Notes: generated by a model not told the origin, from the letters alone. A stretch of 50,805 nt of DNA from Litorivicinus sp965656605 (GCA_965656605.1 CBFHLC010000012.1:1-50805); one strand, 5' to 3'. Shown: positions 26,734 to 36,279, counted from the first letter of the stretch. Numbers and translations are program-made.

Positions 26734-29363
26734 GCTTTAGCCAGTGAGGTCTCGTCAATCCAACGACCGTTACGGTAGAACTGCTTCCACTTGCCGGCTT
26801 TACCATCGACTTCGCTGCCCAAGTACATCTCGGCTGTTTTTCGGCTGTATCGAATCAGAGTGGGGTTGCCATCAGGATCTTTATCAGGCCCCGAGAACAA
26901 GAAGTCATACTTCTCTGGTAACTGATCTTTCACGCTACGTATTTCGTGGAGCAACGGCGCCCGAGTCTCGCGATTACGGGGAAAGCCTGAAGCGGCCAAG
27001 AACAAACCGGTCGCGCCGTCACGCAACACGTAATGGTCATCGACCTTTCGACACTTCAGATCAGGCATTTGTACCGGATCCATCTTGGGCGGTGCCGGTT
27101 GACCGTTTTTCAGCAGTTTGCGGGTGTTTTTACACTCCGCATTGGTGCAGCCGAAGTACTTTCCGAAACGACCGGTCTTTAGTTGCATCTCGCTTTCGCA
27201 ACGGTCGCATTCCAAACTGGGTCCGTCATAACCTTTAATTTTGAAGGTGCCCTGCTCCACCTCAAAACCATCGCAATCCGGGTTGTTACCACAGACATGC
27301 AATTTACGAGTGGTATCGACCAAGAACGAATCCATGGTGCTGTTGCACTTACCGCAGCGGCGTTTGTTCATCAAAGCGCGAACTTCGGCCTCTTCACTAT
27401 CAACCGATTCGTCCACCGCCTCGTCACCAGGCACCAAATTCACCGTCTGCTTGCACGGCTCTTCGTCCTTGGGTGCGCTATAACCGCTGCAACCCAAGAA
27501 TGTGCCTGTGGTGGCCACACGAACCAGCATGGGACGCTGACAGGCCGGGCAGCTGATATTGGTGGCCGTCGCTTGGTTACCCAGCATCTCTTCTTGAGCG
27601 CGGGTTAGTTTCTGACTAAATCCTTTGTAGAACTCGTTCAATACTTGCTTAAACGGCTTTTTACCCTCGGCCACCGAATCCAGCTGCCCTTCCATATTGG
27701 CAGTGAATTCGTAGTCCATCAGATCGTCGAAGCACGACACCAAACGATCGGTAACAATCTCGCCCATTTTGTTGGCAAAGAATCGGCGGTTATCGACACG
27801 CACATAACCCTTGTCTTGAATCGTTCCAATAATTGCGGCATAGGTTGAGGGACGACCGATGCCACGCTTCTCGAGCTCTTTGACCAAGGCCGCCTCGCTA
27901 TAACGTGCTGGCGGTTTGGTGAAGTGCTGCGTCGGGCGCATGGGTGGATCGATCTTGACGACATCGCCTACTTTGAAGTCAGGCAGGATCGGCTCTTCGC
28001 CCTTGCCACCTGGCGGCATGACTTTTTGGAAACCTTCAAACAGTCGCACACGGCCACGAGCCCGAAGCTCAACGCCATCCGCCATAACGGTCAATGCGGT
28101 CGATGTGAAACGCGCCGGCACCATTTGGCAGGCCATAAACTGACGCCAAATTAATTCATACAAGCGAACCGCGTCAGGCTCAACACCAACTAGACTGCGA
28201 GACGTTGCGGTCACGTTGGCTGGGCGAATAGCCTCGTGGGCTTCCTGCGCATTTTGTTTATTGCCGTAATAATTCGGCGAATCGGGTAAGTATTCCTGAC
28301 CGAACTCGGAACCGATAAATTCGCGGGCAGTAGCGATCGCATCCGCACTCAAAAACGTCGAATCGGTTCGCATGTAAGTGATATGGCCCGCCTCGTACAA
28401 ACGCTGAGCCAAGGTCATGGTTTTCTTGACGCCAAAGCCGAGGCGCGTGCTGGCGGCCTGTTGTAGCGTTGAAGTAATAAACGGCGCAGTCGGTTTGGTC
28501 TGGGTGGGCTTATCCTCGCGGCTGGTGATGCTCAGTTGACCTGCGCCCTGAACACGCTGAACGATGGCGTCAGCCTGGGCTTGATTGGTCATCTTTAAGG
28601 CTTTGCCACCATCTTTGGTGGCCTCGAACTCGGCTACGCCAGGCTTGCCGGACAGATCGGTGTGCAAATTCCAGTATTCATCGGGAACAAAAGCCCGAAT
28701 CTCGCGTTCGCGCTCAACTACCAAGCGTAATGCTACGGACTGGACACGACCGGCCGATAATCCCTTGGCGACTTTGCTCCACAACAGCGGAGACACCATA
28801 AAGCCCACCACGCGATCCAAGAACCGTCGAGCCTGCTGGGCATCAACTCGATCCTGATCGACGATGCTAGGCCGCTTGAAGGCTTCCTGAATGGCTTTCT
28901 TGGTAATCTCATTGAAGGTCACACGGCGATAACGAGTCGGATCGCCACCCAACATCTCGGCCAAGTGCCAAGCGATCGCCTCACCCTCTCTATCCAAATC
29001 CGTTGCCAGATAGATTTCATCGGCCTTGTCCGCCAACTGCTGCAACTCTTTAACGACCTTTTCTTTGCCAGGAATCACTTCGTATTCAGCAATCCAATCG
29101 TTCTCGGGGTCCACACCCATGTTGGCGACCAGCTTTTTCTTGGCCTGCTCTGCTTTGTAGCGGACTTTCTCTTCGGGGGGCAGCGAGCGAGTATAGGCTG
29201 CCTTTCGGGCACGCTCTTTAGCATCAGCCGTCGACTTCTTAGCCTGTTTGGGAAGATCACGAATATGTCCTACGCTTGATTTAACCACGTAGTCGGATCC
29301 CAAATATTTGTTGATCGTTTTCGCCTTGGCTGGCGATTCCACGATCACTAGAGCTTTGCCCAC
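26730..29363 (-). CDS. topA: DNA topoisomerase I
   Basis: 877 residues. Relaxes negative supercoils. TOPRIM domain starts KALVIVESPAKAKTI and has TDLDREGEAIAWH near 121-133; the active-site tyrosine is Tyr330 in AGHITYMRTDST. The C-terminal third has three Cys4-type zinc ribbons (CPACQ...CSG; CGKC...CGNNPDC; CDRC...CTNAEC) and then a TopA C-terminal domain. The start is GTG 29363 with GAGGTG about four bases upstream. Followed by the coupled small gene. Confidence 0.96.
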   Translation of the reverse strand: MGKALVIVESPAKAKTINKYLGSDYVVKSSVGHIRDLPKQAKKSTADAKERARKAAYTRSLPPEEKVRYKAEQAKKKLVANMGVDPENDWIAEYEVIPGKEKVVKELQQLADKADEIYLATDLDREGEAIAWHLAEMLGGDPTRYRRVTFNEITKKAIQEAFKRPSIVDQDRVDAQQARRFLDRVVGFMVSPLLWSKVAKGLSAGRVQSVALRLVVEREREIRAFVPDEYWNLHTDLSGKPGVAEFEATKDGGKALKMTNQAQADAIVQRVQGAGQLSITSREDKPTQTKPTAPFITSTLQQAASTRLGFGVKKTMTLAQRLYEAGHITYMRTDSTFLSADAIATAREFIGSEFGQEYLPDSPNYYGNKQNAQEAHEAIRPANVTATSRSLVGVEPDAVRLYELIWRQFMACQMVPARFTSTALTVMADGVELRARGRVRLFEGFQKVMPPGGKGEEPILPDFKVGDVVKIDPPMRPTQHFTKPPARYSEAALVKELEKRGIGRPSTYAAIIGTIQDKGYVRVDNRRFFANKMGEIVTDRLVSCFDDLMDYEFTANMEGQLDSVAEGKKPFKQVLNEFYKGFSQKLTRAQEEMLGNQATATNISCPACQRPMLVRVATTGTFLGCSGYSAPKDEEPCKQTVNLVPGDEAVDESVDSEEAEVRALMNKRRCGKCNSTMDSFLVDTTRKLHVCGNNPDCDGFEVEQGTFKIKGYDGPSLECDRCESEMQLKTGRFGKYFGCTNAECKNTRKLLKNGQPAPPKMDPVQMPDLKCRKVDDHYVLRDGATGLFLAASGFPRNRETRAPLLHEIRSVKDQLPEKYDFLFSGPDKDPDGNPTLIRYSRKTAEMYLGSEVDGKAGKWKQFYRNGRWIDETSLAKA

Positions 29364-29393
29364 TAGGCACCTCGCATTCAGTCAGTGGCGCTT

Positions 29394-29422
29394 GTATATG
29401 CGTTTTTACAAAAGCAGGTCAA
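29394..29422 (-). promoter_or_regulatory. sigma70-type promoter of topA
   Basis: On the minus strand TTGACC (29422-29417), a 16- or 17-base spacer and CATATA/ATATAC (29400-29394). It lies about 30 bases before the topA GTG in the gap to the divergent gene. Confidence 0.55.
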
Positions 29423-29499
29423 GTCATTGGGGTCAAGAAACTTTCACTACGGACGTTAAATAGGGTTAAACAGATGCAGATGAAGAGACCTAATACGCC

Positions 29500-30207
29500 A
29501 TGAGTACAGCCCTAGCCGTTTGGCTGCTGGTCGGGATTGTCGGGGCTTTAAGCCTCAGTTCAGTGTTGTTTAACCGACAACAGCAGGCGATCGTGCGCGG
29601 CGTTCAGGCGGAAAAGTTAGAGCAACAGGTTCGAAAACTTGATCCGCTACTGGCATTTTTGGATGTGATTGGCGCCAGCTTGGCCACCAAAGAGGCCATC
29701 CACTCGCTACGCCAGCGGCTAGTCCGAAAACTGGTGGATTTAGCACCTGACGGCGGTTGGGCCGCGGAGTTGGCTGAAAAAGCGCCGGAATCACCGTCGC
29801 GGCCAGACGGACCGTTCACGTTACGCTCGACCCAACAGATTCCACAGGTCCAGGGGATGCTGGTCGAGGCCATCAACTACTTGAACACGCGTCTAAAAGA
29901 GCCTGACGTGTTGGCGGAGCTGAATGACCTCTATGCATTGGTGTCTTCGGATACGCTGACGCACGCAGCCGTCGAGGCCGTCAATCAAGGCAAGTTCCAC
30001 GAGGCTCGGGCCCTGTTAACCAAGGCCAAATCAGTTCTAGGCCATCCACACCTGTCGGGTAGTATTCGCCTGCACCGCGAAAAGCGCATTCAAGAGACAG
30101 CCATGGCGATGGCGAAACGCGCCCGGCAAGAGCTGGAAAACGACCTGCGCGATGGCTCGCAGATCGAGCAGGCCTTTATGGAAATGTTGGACTTACCGGC
30201 TCAGTAG
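29500..30207 (+). CDS. conserved hypothetical membrane-anchored protein
   Basis: 235 residues, not recognised. One N-terminal membrane helix (about 5-24) is followed by a helical, Arg/Glu/Gln-rich cytoplasmic region with likely coiled coil (25-80 and 200-225). The stretch QGKFHEARALLTKAKSVLG looks like a single TPR-like helical hairpin. It sits between divergent topA and convergent fadB-like gene; from memory Pseudomonas has an unknown gene at the same place. ATG 29500 has only a weak GAAGAGA box. Overlaps the fadB-like gene end by 7 bp. Confidence 0.7.
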   Translation: MSTALAVWLLVGIVGALSLSSVLFNRQQQAIVRGVQAEKLEQQVRKLDPLLAFLDVIGASLATKEAIHSLRQRLVRKLVDLAPDGGWAAELAEKAPESPSRPDGPFTLRSTQQIPQVQGMLVEAINYLNTRLKEPDVLAELNDLYALVSSDTLTHAAVEAVNQGKFHEARALLTKAKSVLGHPHLSGSIRLHREKRIQETAMAMAKRARQELENDLRDGSQIEQAFMEMLDLPAQ

Positions 30208-32150
30208 TAGCCCTGAACCCAACCCATTTGCTGCCCCCAATACAAGGGGCCACAGCGCCACCCGGGATAACCCAGCCCCAGCAAACACGCCGTATCCGCT
30301 ACCGCAGCACTCTCAACCACACCTTCATCGACACAACGGGCCAGCTCCATCACCATCGGCCTCATCAGCACTTCAACAATTTCATCAGCGCTTAGCTGCT
30401 GCGATCCTTCGCTGTATGCCGGACTTAACTGGACTGGCATCAAGCGGCCACGCTCGTCTTGCTCAAACCGATAAAAACCCTCTTGGGTCTTCTGACCTAG
30501 GAGCCCCGCACTCATTCGCTCGCGCATGGCTGAAGGGTGCGGCACAGGCATCCGCTCGGGGAATCCCTGGGCCATGACATCGCTGGCATGGACGCAGGTG
30601 TCAATTCCGATGACATCACTGAGCACACCCGGCCCCATGGGCCAACCATAGGCCTTCATCACCTGATCGATTTGAGCGATATCGCATCCGTTCGCGGCTA
30701 GCTCATCAAATGCATTCAGGTACGGGAACAACACCCGATTGACCAAAAATCCAGGGCAATCGTTTACAACGACGGCGCGCTTACCCAAGGCACCGGCCAA
30801 GGCCACCAACACTGCCATGGTGTCAGGGGCCGTTTGTTGGCCGCGAATCACCTCTACCAGCGGCATCACCGGAACCGGATTAAAGAAGTGCAAACCTGCG
30901 AATCCTTCGGGCTGTTGTAACGCAGCAGCCAAACCACTGATCGACAACGTCGAGGTATTCGAAGTAATCAGCGCAGCTGGCGAGGTGCCCTGATCGACCT
31001 CGGCTAGCACGGCATGCTTGATACGCGCTTGTTCGGTGACCGCCTCGATGATCACATCGACATCGGCTAGGGACTCAAGCTGAGTAGAAAACTGCAGACG
31101 CGCCAGCACAGCCTGTGCACCGGCCTGATCCATCCGACCTTTCTTTTGTGCCGCACCGGCTAGGCGAGCCACCTCGTCCTGAGCCGCCTGCAGCGCTTGA
31201 TCCGTCAGGTCGCGAATCACCACGTCAAAACCAGAGACTGCGCATTGCCACGCGATGCCACCGCCCATGATGCCCGCGCCGACCACCCCGATGGTTTTCA
31301 CCTCCAAGGTTTTCGCGGCAATGTGCTTGGCCGAACGCTTGCAGGCTTGATCGTTCAAGTAACGCTGAACCAGCGCTTCGCTTTCGCTGGCCTGAGCCAG
31401 TGCGACAAACACCTCAACTTCAGCCGCTTGCGCCTGCTGCAGATCCATCGACTGGATGGCGCCCATCAACTGGCAAATCTGCGCCGGCGCGCGTTGAGAT
31501 TGACGATCTTCAATCGGCTCAATCGACTCCGACGCAGGCTTGGGCAGATTCAATCCGCGCTGCGGATCATCACATTCCAACAAAATCGCGACAGCCTGCT
31601 CTAGGGTATCCGCGTGAAGGTCAATCACACCGGCCTGCAAAGCCTGCTCCAATTTAATCGGACGTCCGGACAGCACAAAATTGCAGGCCGCCCGATACCC
31701 CATTAACTGGGCCGATCGAACCGTGCCCCCCCAAGACGGGCACAACCCTAAGGTGACCTCTGGCAAACCGACCCGAGCCCCATCGGCCCCTGCGCGATAA
31801 TCGCAGGCCAACGCCAACTCGAACCCGCCGCCTAGGGCGAAACCGTCAATCCAAGCCAAGGTGGCACACGGCAGTTGGGCGAATCGGTCAAACACTCGTT
31901 GCGTGGCCGAGATCCGTGCATTGACGTGATCGGCCGGCTCGGCAAACCACTCTTTAAAGGCTGTGATGTCTGCACCCAATACAAAGTCACGATGGGCACT
32001 GCGCACTAAGACTGGCAGAGGGGCCTGCTCAATCTGAGCTAACGCCGAGGACAAATCTTGTATTAGCGCTTCGTTCAACACGTTGACTTTAGGGGCCTGC
32101 ATGCACAGATCGTAATGGGTGGCGTGGCGCGTCAGTTGGATGGTATTCAT
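30201..32150 (-). CDS. fatty-acid oxidation complex alpha subunit (enoyl-CoA hydratase / 3-hydroxyacyl-CoA dehydrogenase)
   Basis: 649 residues from ATG 32150, which has AGGAA upstream. N-terminal crotonase domain with GGGFELALACD (Glu111) and LPEVTLGL (Glu131); NAD-binding site IGVVGAGIMGGG at 287-298; HFFNPV with the dehydrogenase His; two C-terminal dehydrogenase domains. It is FadB/FadJ-like but shorter than FadB (about 715-730). SWGGT replaces the usual GFGGT after the second glutamate. No thiolase partner lies beside it, so fadB and fadJ cannot be told apart and no symbol is given. It overlaps the upstream small gene by ATGA. Confidence 0.9.
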   Translation of the reverse strand: MNTIQLTRHATHYDLCMQAPKVNVLNEALIQDLSSALAQIEQAPLPVLVRSAHRDFVLGADITAFKEWFAEPADHVNARISATQRVFDRFAQLPCATLAWIDGFALGGGFELALACDYRAGADGARVGLPEVTLGLCPSWGGTVRSAQLMGYRAACNFVLSGRPIKLEQALQAGVIDLHADTLEQAVAILLECDDPQRGLNLPKPASESIEPIEDRQSQRAPAQICQLMGAIQSMDLQQAQAAEVEVFVALAQASESEALVQRYLNDQACKRSAKHIAAKTLEVKTIGVVGAGIMGGGIAWQCAVSGFDVVIRDLTDQALQAAQDEVARLAGAAQKKGRMDQAGAQAVLARLQFSTQLESLADVDVIIEAVTEQARIKHAVLAEVDQGTSPAALITSNTSTLSISGLAAALQQPEGFAGLHFFNPVPVMPLVEVIRGQQTAPDTMAVLVALAGALGKRAVVVNDCPGFLVNRVLFPYLNAFDELAANGCDIAQIDQVMKAYGWPMGPGVLSDVIGIDTCVHASDVMAQGFPERMPVPHPSAMRERMSAGLLGQKTQEGFYRFEQDERGRLMPVQLSPAYSEGSQQLSADEIVEVLMRPMVMELARCVDEGVVESAAVADTACLLGLGYPGWRCGPLYWGQQMGWVQGYY

Positions 32151-32605
32151 TGCGGGTGTTCCTGTCGTAGAGGGCAAGACGACAGCCATGCCTTTAAGTT
32201 GCTAAGCTCAGCCTCGGTTTCGTGATCCCACCATGCACCAATTTGGCTGGCGTTCGCATCGACGCCTAGTACATGCTCGGGGGCGAGAGCCAACCAATCC
32301 GACAAGCGCTCGGCCGTGCGGTGACCACCGGGTGAGTCACCCTGCCCAACCCACTGACCGCCTGAATTCCAAATCGAGAACCCCTGCTCGCCTACGCCCC
32401 CGGCCAGAGAATAAAACGGCACCATGGCTGAATCGTGACGGGCTTTGGCCCACTCACTCAGGCTGCGCACGGCCGGCAACAACCCCATCTTTCGTGCGGC
32501 CTGCCGGGCTTGCATCTGACGCGTCTCCATCGGAGACGGCTTCAACCAGCTAAATCCGCTGTAAATCAACGCCACCGCGACCAACATCGCAATCCAAAAC
32601 GCCAT
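32147..32605 (-). CDS. hypothetical protein with one N-terminal membrane helix
   Basis: 152 residues, not recognised. MAFWIAMLVAVALIYSGFSWL forms a single N-terminal helix; the remainder is soluble with Trp- and Gly-rich stretches (GEQGFSIWNSGGQWVGQG). ATG 32605 has a strong AAGGAGAG box seven bases upstream, which confirms it as real and excludes the longer frame to 32665. The stop overlaps the fadB-like start (ATGA), so it is the first gene of a two-gene operon. A link to fatty-acid oxidation is inferred from position only. Confidence 0.72.
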   Translation of the reverse strand: MAFWIAMLVAVALIYSGFSWLKPSPMETRQMQARQAARKMGLLPAVRSLSEWAKARHDSAMVPFYSLAGGVGEQGFSIWNSGGQWVGQGDSPGGHRTAERLSDWLALAPEHVLGVDANASQIGAWWDHETEAELSNLKAWLSSCPLRQEHPQ

Positions 32606-32688
32606 CTGTGCTCTCCTTGTTTGCACTGCACAATTTGCATCAAGCAGTTTCAGATGAAAAGGCACAACTTTCAGTTAAACTGCGCGCC

Positions 32689-33450
32689 GTGTTTGATATC
32701 GCCGTTAATATTGCCGACTCTCAGCTACGCGAGGATGCCCCCGGGGTCTTGCAGCGGGCGCAAGAAAACGGCGTTCAGCAGTGTTTGTTGGTCGGATGCG
32801 ATTTGGACGAGTCTACCTGGCTGGCCAAACAACACGGCCTGCTAAATCAGCCATGGACCGCTGGCGTTCATCCACACTATGTCAGCCAAGCATCCGATGA
32901 CTATCTGGATACGTTACGGCGACTACAGATCCTGCCCGGATGCGTTGCCGTGGGCGAATGCGGACTGGATTATTTCCGCATGCTGTCCCCTAAGCTGCAA
33001 CAACAATCTGCCTGCGAGGCTCAACTCTCCCTAGCGGTTGAGCTGAACAAACCTGCTTATTTGCATGACCGCGATGCCAGTCAGGATCTGATCGCCATAA
33101 TCTCGAATCAGCCAGAGGTTAAGGGTGTAGTACATTGTTTTACATCGGATTATTCTTCACTCGAATCCTATCTTGATCTGGGCTTGATGATTGGAATTAC
33201 CGGTTGGTGTCTGGATGAAAGACGCGGACAGGAGCTGGCTCAGCTCGTGCCAGCCATACCTGCGGACCGATTGCTGGTGGAAACCGACGCCCCCTATCTG
33301 ACACCTCGGACACTTCGCCCTCGGCCCAAGCGTAACGAGCCGCAATTCCTGCCTCACATCATTGAAGGCATCGCTCGCCTACGCGGTTGCGATGCACAGG
33401 AATTGGCCGACCAAACCACACACAATGCGCGCACCCTGTTTCAATGCTAA
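32689..33450 (+). CDS. tatD: TatD family metal-dependent nuclease
   Basis: 253 residues from GTG 32689. It begins VFDIAVNIADSQLRED, aligning with the TatD start MFDIGVNLTSSQFAKD, so it is true TatD, which lacks the N-terminal HxH of YcfH-type relatives. Metal ligands: Glu90 (GECGLD), His126 (LHDRDA), His149 (VHCFTS) and Asp200 (ETDAPYL). TatD proteins are 3'-5' DNA/RNA exonucleases linked to repair and DNA breakdown. The frame is open from 32608, but nothing upstream matches the family. No Shine-Dalgarno sequence precedes GTG; TAAACT ends seven bases before it. Confidence 0.92.
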   Translation: MFDIAVNIADSQLREDAPGVLQRAQENGVQQCLLVGCDLDESTWLAKQHGLLNQPWTAGVHPHYVSQASDDYLDTLRRLQILPGCVAVGECGLDYFRMLSPKLQQQSACEAQLSLAVELNKPAYLHDRDASQDLIAIISNQPEVKGVVHCFTSDYSSLESYLDLGLMIGITGWCLDERRGQELAQLVPAIPADRLLVETDAPYLTPRTLRPRPKRNEPQFLPHIIEGIARLRGCDAQELADQTTHNARTLFQC

Positions 33451-33917
33451 GCCAGCGGATCTGCCAAGCCTTCAACGACGAGTTCGCATCCCATCAGACT
33501 CGCTTGGTCGGCGGATTTGATGAGCCCTTTTATAAAGCTGGGCCACCAGCACACATCCAATTTCGAGCCGACTACGCTCGCAGCGCCTTGCATGAAGTCG
33601 CCCACTGGTGCGTGGCCGGTGCGTCACGCCGGGCGTTAGACGATTATGGCTACTGGTATGAACCCGATGGCCGCAACGCCGCGCAACAAGCTGCGTTTGA
33701 ACAGGTCGAGGTTCGCCCGCAGGCGCTGGAGGCGTTATTTTGCCAAGCCTGCGGTATCGAGTTTTCGCCGAGCATCGATAATCTGAACGGTGCAAATACC
33801 GATACCACTGCCTTTGAAGACGCCATTCAAGCGCTGCTGCAATACTGGACAGACCACCCCGAAGACATCCCGCCACGGGGACAACAATTCATAAGGCGGC
33901 TGCAATCGTGTCGATAA
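33444..33917 (+). CDS. epmC: elongation factor P hydroxylase EpmC (YfcM)
   Basis: 157 residues from ATG 33444. Hydroxylates Lys34 of EF-P after beta-lysylation. Family stretches are clear: TRLVGGFDEPFY, SALHEVAHWCVAG with metal-type His50/Glu51/His54, and DYGYWYEPDGRN. ATG overlaps the tatD stop by 7 bp. EpmA, EpmB and EF-P genes are not in the window. Confidence 0.93.
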   Translation: MLSQRICQAFNDEFASHQTRLVGGFDEPFYKAGPPAHIQFRADYARSALHEVAHWCVAGASRRALDDYGYWYEPDGRNAAQQAAFEQVEVRPQALEALFCQACGIEFSPSIDNLNGANTDTTAFEDAIQALLQYWTDHPEDIPPRGQQFIRRLQSCR

Positions 33918-35266
33918 AACTGCGCATGGAATGGGCGGCGATCTGGAAGATTGCTGGCCCATTGATCATCAGTCAGCTGTGTTACACCGGCATGGGGTTC
34001 GTCGACGCACTGGTGGCCGGCCGGTCAAACTTATTCGATTTGGCTGGCGTTGCAGTCGGTGGCGGCATTTGGCTGCCCATCGCTCTGTTTTTGAGTGGAC
34101 TGGCGTATGCCGCGACCCCCTTAGTGGCCAAAGACGAGGGCAGCGGCGCCACTGATCAGTCGGCATTTTGGGTTGGCCAAGGTCTAATTTTAATGGGCGC
34201 CTTGGGGCTCGTATCGGCGGCTTTTTTAGTCCTAGGCGGCAACTGGATTCTGGCGCAATTCGGCGCGGACGACGAGACGCGCCTCGCCGGAACACACTAT
34301 TTGTGGGGCATCGCGCTAGGCGCACCTGCGTTCTGCTGGTTCCAAAGCCTTAGAAGTACTCTAATCGGCCTAGGGCAGACGCGCCTAGAGATGATCGTTG
34401 CACTGAGCATGCTGGCGCTCAACTTCCCAATCAGCGCCGCCCTGGTCTTTGGCTGGGGAGCACTGCCTGCGATGGGAAGCTTTGGCATTGGGCTGGGCAC
34501 CGCACTGGTCTTTTGGCTGGGGTGCGCGGTTCTGTGGTGGGGGCTGTTAAGCGGCCATCCCCAGTCTAAGCCCCAATGGCGTCATCTGAAGCCCGCATCG
34601 GATCGACTCAACACCCTGTTCAGCTTCGGCTGGCCGATTGGGCTTGCGATCGCGGTCGAAGCCAGTGTCTTTTCGATTATTGCCTTGCTACTGGCCCCAC
34701 TAGGCGCGGTTGCTGTTGCCAGTCATACCATCGCTCTGAATCTATCCGCCATGTTTTTCATGCTGCCCCTGGGCATCGGCCTGGCGACCACCAGCCGGGT
34801 CGGTTACCTGAGGGGGCAAGGCCGCTTAGAGGACGCCTTTTATAGCTCAAAAGCGGCTATAGGCCTGGGCTTAGCGATTGCAACAGCAACCTGCCTGCTG
34901 ACCTTTATCTTTCGGGCTCCGTTTGCTGCGTTGTACGGAGCCGACGCCCAGGTCACCGCACTGGCGGCAGGACTGATGATTTTTGCGGCGATATACCAGC
35001 TGCCGGACTCGGTGCAAGTCATTGGAGCTGGCGCATTGCGGGGCTTCGAGGACAGTCGCGGCCCGTTGGTGGTGTCCCTGCTAGCCTACTGGGTGGTCTG
35101 TCTGCCTGGCGGCATTTGGCTGGGGCGTGAAGGGCCTGCGATTGGCGCCGCTGGATTCTGGATCTTTTTGATTATCGGGCTTAGCTTGGCCTCAGCCGGC
35201 ATGCTGTGGCGGCTAGGACAAATCAGACAACGCTTGAAAAGCCCCGCACCAAGCCCACTCACCTAA
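33908..35266 (+). CDS. MATE family multidrug/Na+ antiporter (NorM-like)
   Basis: 452 residues with about 12 membrane helices in two MatE halves. The N-terminus IWKIAGPLIISQLCYTGMGFVD is typical of NorM-type exporters, and ALRGFEDSRGPL is the second-half signature. The likely start is GTG 33908, overlapping the epmC end by 10 bp; ATG 33926 is an alternative. The substrate cannot be predicted. It sits in a tatD-epmC-MATE-DUF3080 run, all overlapping or 2 bp apart. Confidence 0.93.
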   Translation: MSIKLRMEWAAIWKIAGPLIISQLCYTGMGFVDALVAGRSNLFDLAGVAVGGGIWLPIALFLSGLAYAATPLVAKDEGSGATDQSAFWVGQGLILMGALGLVSAAFLVLGGNWILAQFGADDETRLAGTHYLWGIALGAPAFCWFQSLRSTLIGLGQTRLEMIVALSMLALNFPISAALVFGWGALPAMGSFGIGLGTALVFWLGCAVLWWGLLSGHPQSKPQWRHLKPASDRLNTLFSFGWPIGLAIAVEASVFSIIALLLAPLGAVAVASHTIALNLSAMFFMLPLGIGLATTSRVGYLRGQGRLEDAFYSSKAAIGLGLAIATATCLLTFIFRAPFAALYGADAQVTALAAGLMIFAAIYQLPDSVQVIGAGALRGFEDSRGPLVVSLLAYWVVCLPGGIWLGREGPAIGAAGFWIFLIIGLSLASAGMLWRLGQIRQRLKSPAPSPLT

Positions 35267-35268
35267 TC

Positions 35269-36249
35269 ATGCGAATTATAATTCTCGCCATTGCGGTGCT
35301 AGGCACTGCGGCCAGCGCTCTGTACTGGCAAGCCCCCCCAAAAGCTCAACAGCTACTCGAGGACTATCGCAAGCGCTTATCCCGAACCCTCGAGATCGAC
35401 ATTACCGAACCCAACATTGTCCCCCTGCGCTGGTTGACCGATCAGAACCTGCGTTTCACCGCCGAGCCTGAAACTCGTACCTCGCTGGGCAAAGCACTGT
35501 CGCTCGGCGAATGCGGACTGGTGCCAGAGTTGGCGCGGGCCAATAATTCACTCGGTAAAGTGGCCCCTTCCAGCGATCGACTGCTACAAACCCAACGGAT
35601 ATTAAATCTGGCAGCCGATTGCCAGCCGCAAACCGAAGCGCTGCAAATCGAGTTGAATCGCCTAATCGCACACCGGCAAGCGCTGTGGCCTGTCACCCTC
35701 AGCAATATGTTGCTGGCCGGCCCCGAATGGAGCGCACACTTCAAAGCATCCACTGCGCCATTGCCGCCGGGCGTGGCTTTGGACTCATCACTGGAGGCCT
35801 TACTGGACTGGGTCAGCGTGCAGCGCGCCGCTCAACCCAAAGATCCAGAGCGCCTGACCCCCTTGCTCAAAAACCTACTGGAATCCAACCAAGGTGCCGC
35901 CACCCTACGCGCGGGCTACTTGGCGCTCGATTATTTACCCGAACTGACCCAAGCACTTGACGCCACCACGATCTGCCAAGGGCCACGCAGTCCCGAGCAG
36001 CGAAAGCTGGCTCAGCAAGTGTTTGCCAGCCAATACCTGGAGCGCGTCCAGCCATGGCTGTCCGAAGTCGAGAAATCTTTACGAGTCATCGATCGAGTCA
36101 ACTCAGTTTTGAGTAATCAAGGCGCCCCCACCCCGCGTTGGCTGGCGGCTAATTTTGATCTGAAGGCCTACCAAAGCTCGGTTAAACAACATGCCCTGGC
36201 ATGGCGGGATTTGTTGCTGCGCTGTGGTGTTAATCCCGGCAACCGCTGA
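35269..36249 (+). CDS. DUF3080 family exported protein
   Basis: 326 residues from ATG 35269, 2 bp after the MATE stop. An N-terminal hydrophobic stretch (about 2-18) is a signal peptide or anchor without a lipobox Cys. The family core is visible as SLGECGLVPELARANNSLGKVAPSSDRLL, followed by AADC, with a Cys pair (LGECG and AADC) that could form a disulfide. DUF3080 has no known function; members are usually lipoproteins, so the missing lipobox is notable. Confidence 0.8.
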   Translation: MRIIILAIAVLGTAASALYWQAPPKAQQLLEDYRKRLSRTLEIDITEPNIVPLRWLTDQNLRFTAEPETRTSLGKALSLGECGLVPELARANNSLGKVAPSSDRLLQTQRILNLAADCQPQTEALQIELNRLIAHRQALWPVTLSNMLLAGPEWSAHFKASTAPLPPGVALDSSLEALLDWVSVQRAAQPKDPERLTPLLKNLLESNQGAATLRAGYLALDYLPELTQALDATTICQGPRSPEQRKLAQQVFASQYLERVQPWLSEVEKSLRVIDRVNSVLSNQGAPTPRWLAANFDLKAYQSSVKQHALAWRDLLLRCGVNPGNR

Positions 36250-36272
36250 CAATTAAAAATCTTTCCTATACT
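36246..36272 (+). promoter_or_regulatory. promoter of the 36280 gene, start-codon proximal
   Basis: CTGACA (36246-36251, overlapping the DUF3080 stop), a short 15-base spacer, then TATACT (36267-36272). The expected transcript start is at or next to the GTG at 36280, so the mRNA may be leaderless. Confidence 0.45.
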
Positions 36273-36279
36273 CAGGGTC

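Noticed and set aside
26744..27608. Two long plus-strand frames (164 and 141 codons) antisense to topA
   Set aside because: They mirror the zinc-ribbon region of topA and have Cys/Arg/His-biased composition typical of shadow frames.
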